A stretch of DNA of 15,158 nucleotides, taken from positions 20,993 to 36,150 of the forward strand of contig BEXV01002232.1 of NCBI GenBank assembly GCA_003118195.1, in the 5' to 3' direction. Below, piece after piece: positions 8,721-15,158 of the stretch; the stretch's first letter is position 1; every line of letters begins with the position of its first letter. Position numbers and translations under genes: made by a program. The notes below the pieces were generated by a model that saw nothing but the letters and a program-made list of their open reading frames with translations, was not told the DNA's origin and searched no databases. This stretch comes from Hemicentrotus pulcherrimus (taxonomy: Eukaryota; Echinodermata; Echinoidea; Camarodonta; Strongylocentrotidae).

Positions 8721-10405
8721 GTAAAGTTGCCCTGATTGAGCCCTCGATATGCATCAATCGAACCGTGACCGTATAGCGTGTCCATATAATTTTGTATAAA
8801 GCTATGTTACTGTCTAATTCACACCGATGTCATGGATGTGTGACGCCATTGTATTGTTAGTGAAGGGCCAGTGAAGGGACAAATTAAAGGAAACTGAACT
8901 TAAAATTATCTCAAAAACCCTTTTCTACCTCATAATGATAGACACTATACGACTGTGTAAAGGGAATCTTGGATCAGCGGAATTTCATTCCTTCTTTTTT
9001 TATCTTCCTCATACAAGAGAAATCGGATGCCATAAAATGTCAATGTTAAGCAAACTTAAAAGGGGTCTAATATAGCACTCATAACCTCAGTTTTTTTTAT
9101 TAGGATAAAGTCTTTCTATTTACAACCAGTGTCAAAACAGATTCATATTTAATAATCATTATGATAAAACACTCTAATGTACACAAACTAGAATATATAA
9201 CTCACTTTGTCCATAGTCAAATATAACACTTATGACACCAGCGTTATTCAAACAACCTAATCAATAATTATGTCTTTTGAATGATGACCCCTTGTCACAA
9301 ACAGGTTCAGACACCATTACTTTATCAATGTAAGACATGTAAACTCTAGATCCCCAATTATATAATCACACGCCCCCCACCCCCCCCATAAGAAAGGACA
9401 TTTTCTCTGACACAAAATGCAACTCGATGAATATTTTTTTTCTTTCATTTCACACATTTCACACTTTATTTGAATACTATCTATTTGCAAACGAGTGACT
9501 ATTATGTTCGTATAAAGAAATTAAAAACAAAATCATGTTTTTTATTGACTAGTTTGCAGGCTCAAATCCTTGTCCTTTGAAGTTTTGTGCGTGTGTGCTT
9601 GTAATTGGGTAATTACAGACGTGTATCAATTAGATATGATTATTTACATCTGGGGACCGACATTAAAAGTAAAGACCAGTATTGGAAACGCCCCAATTTC
9701 AAAAAATGAAATTGATGCTCTCATTACCAATCATGTAAAAGAATATGTTTTGACTAATACACGATGATAACAAATTTGCCGGGAAACCGCCTACTAATTC
9801 ATATATTTGGTAAATTTGTTTCTCTCATGGTCTGTGAGAGATGTAGGGTAGTCCCATATACATCTTGCTGTGTATAGTGCTTATAACTTTACGAAGAATG
9901 GGCCAAATTTCTTATCATTTTGATGATTCCAGAACCTTGCAGATGCTATAGATGCTAAATGATCAACCTTTTCTGATCGATTCCACAACGTTTCTTTCAC
10001 AATGCAATCGCATGACCTAACTGGTCTTTACCTTTAACGTCACCATCCGAAAGACGTGACTCAGTTTCGAACCGGGATCAACCTGAGCCAGTTTGCAGAC
10101 AAAGCTGACCAAGTGAACGTACCACTAGACCAACTCAAATCTCCCTCAGCCAGAGACTGACAGAGCAAGGCTCTGCTCAATGCTTAGATTAAGTGTCAAA
10201 TAAGTGACTGTACAGGCAGACTAGTAGATGCTATAGGAAACTGAAGAAGCTGGATGTACGTTGTGCATAAACTCTATTCAATTCGTGTACACGCGCACTC
10301 TTGTTATATTAATCCATGAAAATGCATTGAAAAAACACACACAATTAGATCAAAGTTCAATATTGTTGAATATTAGAGTACATGCATATTGCCTGCAACG
10401 CTCGA
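8721..10405. other. Spacer between genes B and C without recognisable genes
   Basis: AT-rich DNA with a C-rich run at about 9371-9387 and only one open frame of note (9570-9767, 65 codons), which has no recognisable family or exon-like conservation. A TGACTCA word (AP-1 type) occurs at 10057-10063 within GTGACTCAGTT, the same 11-mer that lies upstream of gene B (about 4093-4103). I recognised no RNA gene or complete transposon. Confidence 0.4.
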
Positions 10406-10442
10406 ATAATCCAATATAACCTTTCAACGGATATTGGATTAT
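10406..10442. repeat. Perfect 12-bp inverted repeat upstream of gene C
   Basis: Arms ATAATCCAATAT (10406-10417) and ATATTGGATTAT (10431-10442) are exact complements around a 13-base spacer. It contains CCAAT and its complement ATTGG, so each arm could bind a CCAAT factor. It lies about 130 bases before the gene C start and just upstream of the candidate TATA box, placing it in the core promoter area. Confidence 0.6.
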
Positions 10443-10472
10443 AAAAACTGAACCTATGATTTGATACTGCTG

Positions 10473-10479
10473 TATAAAA
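10473..10479 (+). promoter_or_regulatory. Candidate TATA box of gene C
   Basis: TATAAAA lies 93 bases before the gene C ATG and about 30 bases before AAGTATAGACG, which would give a 5' UTR near 65-70 nt. The spacing and the CCAAT-bearing inverted repeat just upstream support it. Gene B shows no matching TATA motif near its start. Confidence 0.4.
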
Positions 10480-10571
10480 TCATTGAAAATAGAGGCAGCA
10501 AGTATAGACGTCGTTTTAATATTGAACCTGTACTCGATTGGTAAACGTGCTGGAAACGGAAGTCGTTGAGG

Positions 10572-13500
10572 ATGTCTAAGGCTAAAGGTATGTACCTACG
10601 AAGCTATGAGAGTCATGTTGGGTGTATCTTTCTCTGTTTCATGTACTCAAAACCTGTTATTTTCATTTATAATACCTCAAAAATTACTCGAATAATATAG
10701 ACTATGAATGTATTTTTCGGTAGCCCTAGATGTGTGTCAGAGCTAGGCTGTTTTTCTGCGGGGCTAGTTTGTATGGGTTTCCATCGTTTCATTCATTTAT
10801 TACATTCCAAAAAAAAAGATGAAATGATATTGTGCAAATGTTATGCAAACTTATTAGAACAATTGAAAGAGGAAGAAGTAATACGACAAATTAATGTCCC
10901 TTGTGGAATTGGATATCGTGGTCCACTGAAAAGCAGAAGTTGTAAATTGTGGACCCAGAGGCCCTAATCGTGAGAAAATACTATTATTAAGCGGCGGACA
11001 TGGGGGAAAATGAGGAGCTGAAGAAAAAAAATCGAATTTTCAAACTCAATTTGTGCGATTTGGTGTATACATTTTGTCGGGAGAGCGTGTAAAATCTGTG
11101 ACTTTTCCAGCATAAGATTTCTAGTAGGAAAATACTGTAAACACAAGAAGCAGGACTATTTGTGCAGTCCGCATGGATATAGTACGCTATTGTAACAAAA
11201 AGTCTTTTTGACACTGTTATTCATGACACCGGTACCTCGAGGTGTACGTGTTTAATATTGATACATGTATAAATAAACACAATAATGATTCCCTAAACAA
11301 GATTTTCAATTGCAACAATGGTGACAACCATATAAATGGCATGGTACAGTTTCCTAGAACCTCAAGTACTTGATTGTCAAAACAATTCAGTACAAAACAA
11401 GTACAGTAGTTGGGATAGGCAGACACCAATCACTGACGTCGGGCTACACTAGGGTATCAAAATTACCGTTAGGTTGATTTATGGGAGTCTTCTCGCGTGT
11501 CATCCAAGTTTCTTTTCAACCAACAGGTCTACTACAACGCATTCAAGATGGGGAAACTGTCATTGTTGCGGAGGGGTATATCTTTGCATTTGAGCGTCTG
11601 GGATACCTGAAAGCCGGGCCGTACACCCCTGAAGTTGTAGTGGATCATCCCGAGCTGGTACGACAGATGTACAAAGATTTTGTACGCGCAGGGAGTGACG
11701 TAGTCCAAGCTTTCACGGTAAATATTAATGCATATGATGCACGTACGAATATGCTTCGTTTGGGGCATGCATATTTAACCCGGAAATAAAGCATATAATC
11801 AACAACTTCCGTTGACTTCTAATCTTTTAAATTCACATTTTACTTCTTTTCATCATTCTATAAAGCGTAGATTTAAGTTCTTTTAAATACTAAGAGCATG
11901 CATATATATTTCTTTGAGAGTTGCAGTGTCATTGCCTCAAAAGAGAAGGTTCATTTCTGGGAGAATTGTAAGCTTTCAACTAAGAAACCCGTTTAATCAA
12001 TCTTAAATCTCCAATAATGATTTCCAATTGTTTTCACTGTCCGATATAGACCTACAAACTTAATGTTGATGAAGGGTTGCTTAGATATTTCTATATCTAT
12101 AGGTCTATAGGATTTTTAAAACTCTACCAAGCGCTACAATATGTCTTAGTTTACAATGATTCTTTCACTTTTATACCCCTAACAGTTTTATTCAGGTATA
12201 AATGAATCACTCTTTCCTCCTCAAATTGGCACTTATTAACCACGTTGTCAACTCCTACATGAAAATGAAAAGATCTATATGAAATATACCAACATGAATG
12301 AAAATTATGACATTCACCAACTGACGATTCCAATTTTGACATCCAAAATTATGATTTGATTTGTTGCACCTCGTTTCCAATTTATAGACTTTACTTAATG
12401 TACTGCGTGATTAATTGACTCAAATATTTCTGTGATATTAGCTCTCTCTCATTGTTCATGTATAATATGTGATTCCTAGCATTCTAGATCAAGAAATATA
12501 ATTTAAAGCCCATCTGCACTAGTTTGGCCAGGGGGAATAGACCTCCCTGCAAGCTAACTGACAGGTGGTTATCTATCAAATCAGCTCTCAATTAACATAA
12601 GAAAAAAGGGGATCGTGTGGACCTACAGGTACCGATTAGCATTGTGTGCTTTATAGAGGGCGCAAGTAGTTAAAACTAGTGCAGCGGGGCTTTAAATGTA
12701 ACATAAAAGGAGGCACTGACGTGCTTTAGGTCAAGGCGATTGGGATGAATACAATTTGACATATACAGACGCTAAAACGAAAATCGATGTGTTATGTGTC
12801 AGTACTATGGAAACAGATATAAGATGGGCATCGTCGGTCGCGGTGACGAGCTCGAGAAACAGAATCGTCTCGCCCTCAAGATGGCAAGGGAGGTCGCCGA
12901 CAGCACTGGGACCCTGATGTGCGGTGATCTCAGTAACACGTTCGTCTACCAACCTGACAATGACGAGGCAATCGAGAAAACGAAGGAGATGTTCAAGGTA
13001 AAACAAGAGGAATAGAATATCGGGTGTCTATATCATGAGGGAGTCCTACGTCGCCGGACTTATGATTTGACATGAAATCAGACAAATATGTCCCTTTATA
13101 GTAGTCTAACATTTCTCTTTAGAATATTTCTGAGATTCTAGAGATGAAATATGCTAAGCATATCAAAACTAGCGCGAGATCAATGACATATTTTTTAAAA
13201 GAGAAAATGCAGCTTTCTCATTACGACGTTGCAAAAAAAAAAAGAAAAACGTGCCCTATACATGAACTGATAGATGGACTTTTCGAGGCTTGTAAATCGA
13301 TTTACAAATTGATATTTGCACACTCATTTAAAGTTTTATATATGTATTTATCCTTTATAATTTATGTTTTATGATGGTGTGTATAGTATGTGCACAGTGC
13401 TCGTGACATCCTCTCAACGACGGAGAAGCCAATATATCAAATTGACTTAGCCACCAGGTTGTTCCAAAAATCTAATGATTCCTCTATCACAAGGAAATGC

Positions 13501-14801
13501 TCGAAGAACGCGTTCCTCACTAGTACTGGATAAATGCTCGTACATGTATTACGCAGTGGGAGGTGGGNAACACACACATGCGGTTGACAATCGTATCTTG
13601 CAAGAAAAAAATGGGATATGAGAGGTAATACTTCGTCAATTTTCTAAGACATCGGTCGGGAAAAAGTGAGTAATAAACCTCATTGGTATTACCTAATTGC
13701 CAAACTATTTGGATTTTTATTGTAAAGGAACAAGTTGAGTGGGCTGTTGACGAAAGAGCCGATTACATTGTGGGTGAGACCTTTGGGTACGTCGGAGAGG
13801 CTATTCTTGCAGCAAAGGCCATCAAGGAATATGGCAAAGGTAGGCGGTACAAAAACGGCAACTGCATGGGGCAATTCAAGACGATAACGTTTATACAACC
13901 TAAGTTCAATGTCTGTCGCACCCGGGGGTGAGTTAGAGGGTCATAAATAGGTCATTACCGCACTTACAGGTCTATGAAGGCCTTCAGCCAGCTCATACGC
14001 CATGCAAATGCGTGCACTGTACATTATGCAGTATTTCATTTTACAATGTCACCTTCAAATGGCGCGTCGAAAAGGCAACAGTTACTGACGCAGTCATATA
14101 CGTCAGGCAAATCACACCTCTTATGTAACGGGTATCATCGCAACTTAAAGATACATGCTTATTGCGCACAAGGGGTTATTTTCTGACTGCGTCATTGCTT
14201 GACGTGGTATTTTATTACGTACATGATAGAGAAGGAGTGGATCAAATTTCGGGGAAGATAAAATTGATAGTGCAAAAAGCTGTATTGAATTCCTTGCTAA
14301 CGCATTGACTGCAAAGTTGTTAGTAGCGTAGGTAATAAATCAGTACAAAAGACTCCTCGTGTACACCATGCATTTAGTTTTTGGAGTGTTCTTTGAATGA
14401 TAGCCTTTAGGATAAGTAGTTTATATTGAAACAAAAAGAGATTGGAGATGTTTTACAGGTGCATTGGATAAATTAACGATTAAAAACAACTGTCAAACAG
14501 GATCGGATGAAGTTAGAATTGCTTTAGAAAGTAATGTAATAATGATAATATAATAACGCTTTCACATCCTCTCATTTTGACTCTACCTCTGCAATAAAAA
14601 GGCGTACCAGCTGTTGTCACGCTGTCGTCACACGTGAAATACGACGATGAGGGCCGACCTTGCACGATAGATGGGGTCGAAATGAATGAGGCGCTTCGGC
14701 GACTGGTCGAGGCAGGAGCTAATGTGGTCGGGTTCAACTGCACACGAGGACCAGAAACCATCATGAAATTGGTTGAGAGTGCAACCAAGGCTGGGATAAA
14801 G
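10572..14801 (+). CDS. BHMT-like homocysteine S-methyltransferase gene C, exons 1-5 (3' end outside window)
   Basis: Coding exons: 10572-10587, 11527-11717, 12803-12997, 13728-13839, 14602-14801, all with AG/GT borders and the same phases as gene B; the donor after 14801 is GTCAGA. They encode 238 residues; the two exons with the Cys-Cys zinc pair lie right of the window. The start MSKAK(G) matches gene B's first exon. Visible features: [13 protein letters not shown] (about residues 30-42), [17 protein letters not shown] (about 98-114), VGETF with the equivalent of human Glu159, and [10 protein letters not shown] with the zinc-ligand Cys218 as TGC (14739-14741). Ala-Glu-Gly replaces the vertebrate Asp-Gly-Gly at residues 20-22, as in gene B. 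By my count, protein identity to gene B is about 63/69 (exons 1-2), 53/65 (exon 3), 30/38 (exon 4) and 36/66 (exon 5). Exon 5 is one codon shorter than in B. Presumed role: cytosolic remethylation of homocysteine to methionine. Nothing broken was seen. One N sits in intron 3 at 13568. Confidence 0.9.
12502..12696. mobile_element. Short MITE (195 bp) in gene C intron 2
   Basis: Inverted termini: left TTTAAAGCCCATCTGCACTA(GTTT), complement of right TTTAAAGCCCCGCTGCACTA(GTTT), about 22 of 24 bases matching. The palindromic TTTAAA at each end hides a possible TTAA duplication (12503-12506 and 12692-12695), which would suit a piggyBac-type insertion; a TA duplication is also possible. The interior is non-coding. 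It ends about 105 bases before the exon 3 acceptor. Confidence 0.75.
14086..14194. repeat. Small inverted repeat in gene C intron 4
   Basis: TGACGCAGTCA (14086-14096) and its exact complement TGACTGCGTCA (14184-14194) flank about 87 bases. A second word, ACGTCA near 14100 against TGACGT near 14200, lies on the wrong side of each arm to extend one hairpin. This may be a degraded MITE or coincidence. Confidence 0.3.
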
Positions 14802-15158
14802 GTCAGAGGGCTTTCAATAAGCCATCAGGGTCAATGATAATAGGGACATTTAGATTTTCACGTCGACATAGTGGACGTACTGCAACATGTGATGTCCTTT
14901 TAAGGCAATGACGTCACACGTAGCAGCCCACTGCGTCGACGTACAAATATTAAAGTCCCTTATACTTCCCTTCTTGTCTTGTAGATGATTTTCAGTTAAT
15001 CGACTCTGATATTCAATTTGTTTGAATGGTTGAAGTACATTCTATGAAAATCTTTCGTTGCTGTCTTATTCTATCGGACAAAGAATCACATTTTAAATAT
15101 AAGCGGCAACACAGAGAAGGGTAAACAATACTCTATATTCATGGGGGGGGGGGGGGGG
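14802..15158 (+). other. Start of gene C intron 5, ending in a G homopolymer at the window edge
   Basis: Intron sequence after the GTCAGA donor. It contains TGACGTCA (14909-14916), a CRE-type octamer also found at 610-617 in gene A's intron, in both cases followed by CAC. The last 16 bases (15143-15158) are all G. Such a run at a sequence edge often marks a contig end or a hard-to-sequence tract. No further exon is seen. Confidence 0.5.

Noticed and set aside
10064..10080. tRNA T-arm-like word (GTTTCGAACC)
   Set aside because: No acceptor stem, anticodon arm or D-arm could be placed around it at tRNA spacing.
11481..11789. Alternative start of gene C at an ATG within intron 1 (11481), in frame with exon 2
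   Set aside because: The 16-nt first exon at 10572 matches gene B's first exon in sequence, size and phase. The frame after 11717 runs into intron. An alternative promoter cannot be excluded but has no support from gene B.
13144..13374. 76-codon frame in gene C intron 3
   Set aside because: No homology recognised, AT-rich composition, and it lies between two firmly placed exons of gene C.

Overview
The window is animal genomic DNA. Its genes are split by GT–AG introns with phases conserved between copies, intergenic spacers are AT-rich, and several short inverted-repeat transposons are present. Proteins and repeat style fit a marine invertebrate deuterostome. A sea-urchin-like echinoderm is my best guess, but it rests on recalled repeat style and is not proven.

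The genic content is a head-to-tail array of three plus-strand paralogues of the betaine–homocysteine S-methyltransferase (BHMT) type, in the zinc-dependent homocysteine S-methyltransferase family. Gene A (27-1225) enters from the left with only its last two coding exons. Gene B (4233-8205) is complete, with seven coding exons of 16, 191, 195, 112, 203, 82 and 290 nt. Gene C (10572-14801) has exons 1-5 (16, 191, 195, 112, 200 nt) and runs off the right edge. I assembled the exons by aligning the copies to each other and to vertebrate BHMT; every junction keeps frame and has AG/GT ends.

The most striking point is in gene B. The first of the three zinc-ligand cysteines (Cys217 of human BHMT) is encoded by TGA, while gene C has TGC there. 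The reading frame and splice sites remain intact on both sides. This could be a fresh nonsense mutation or sequencing error, or a selenocysteine codon. I found no convincing SECIS element, so loss of function or error is the more likely reading. Genes B and C also both lack the Asp-Gly-Gly of the vertebrate homocysteine-binding strand and carry Ala-Glu-Gly instead.

The spacers and introns hold a 645-bp mariner-type MITE with TA duplications and a nested palindrome (2294-2938), a 144-bp MITE in gene B intron 5 (6859-7002), a 195-bp MITE in gene C intron 2 (12502-12696), a GGCG-rich foldback repeat in gene B intron 3 (5863-6172), and what looks like the inverted 3' tail of a non-LTR retrotransposon that supplies the likely poly(A) signal of gene B (about 8531-8720). 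No RNA gene, CRISPR array or prokaryotic feature was seen.

If active, the array would add dosage or specialised copies of methionine-regenerating enzymes in the cytosol. They would transfer a methyl group from betaine, or a related onium donor, to homocysteine.
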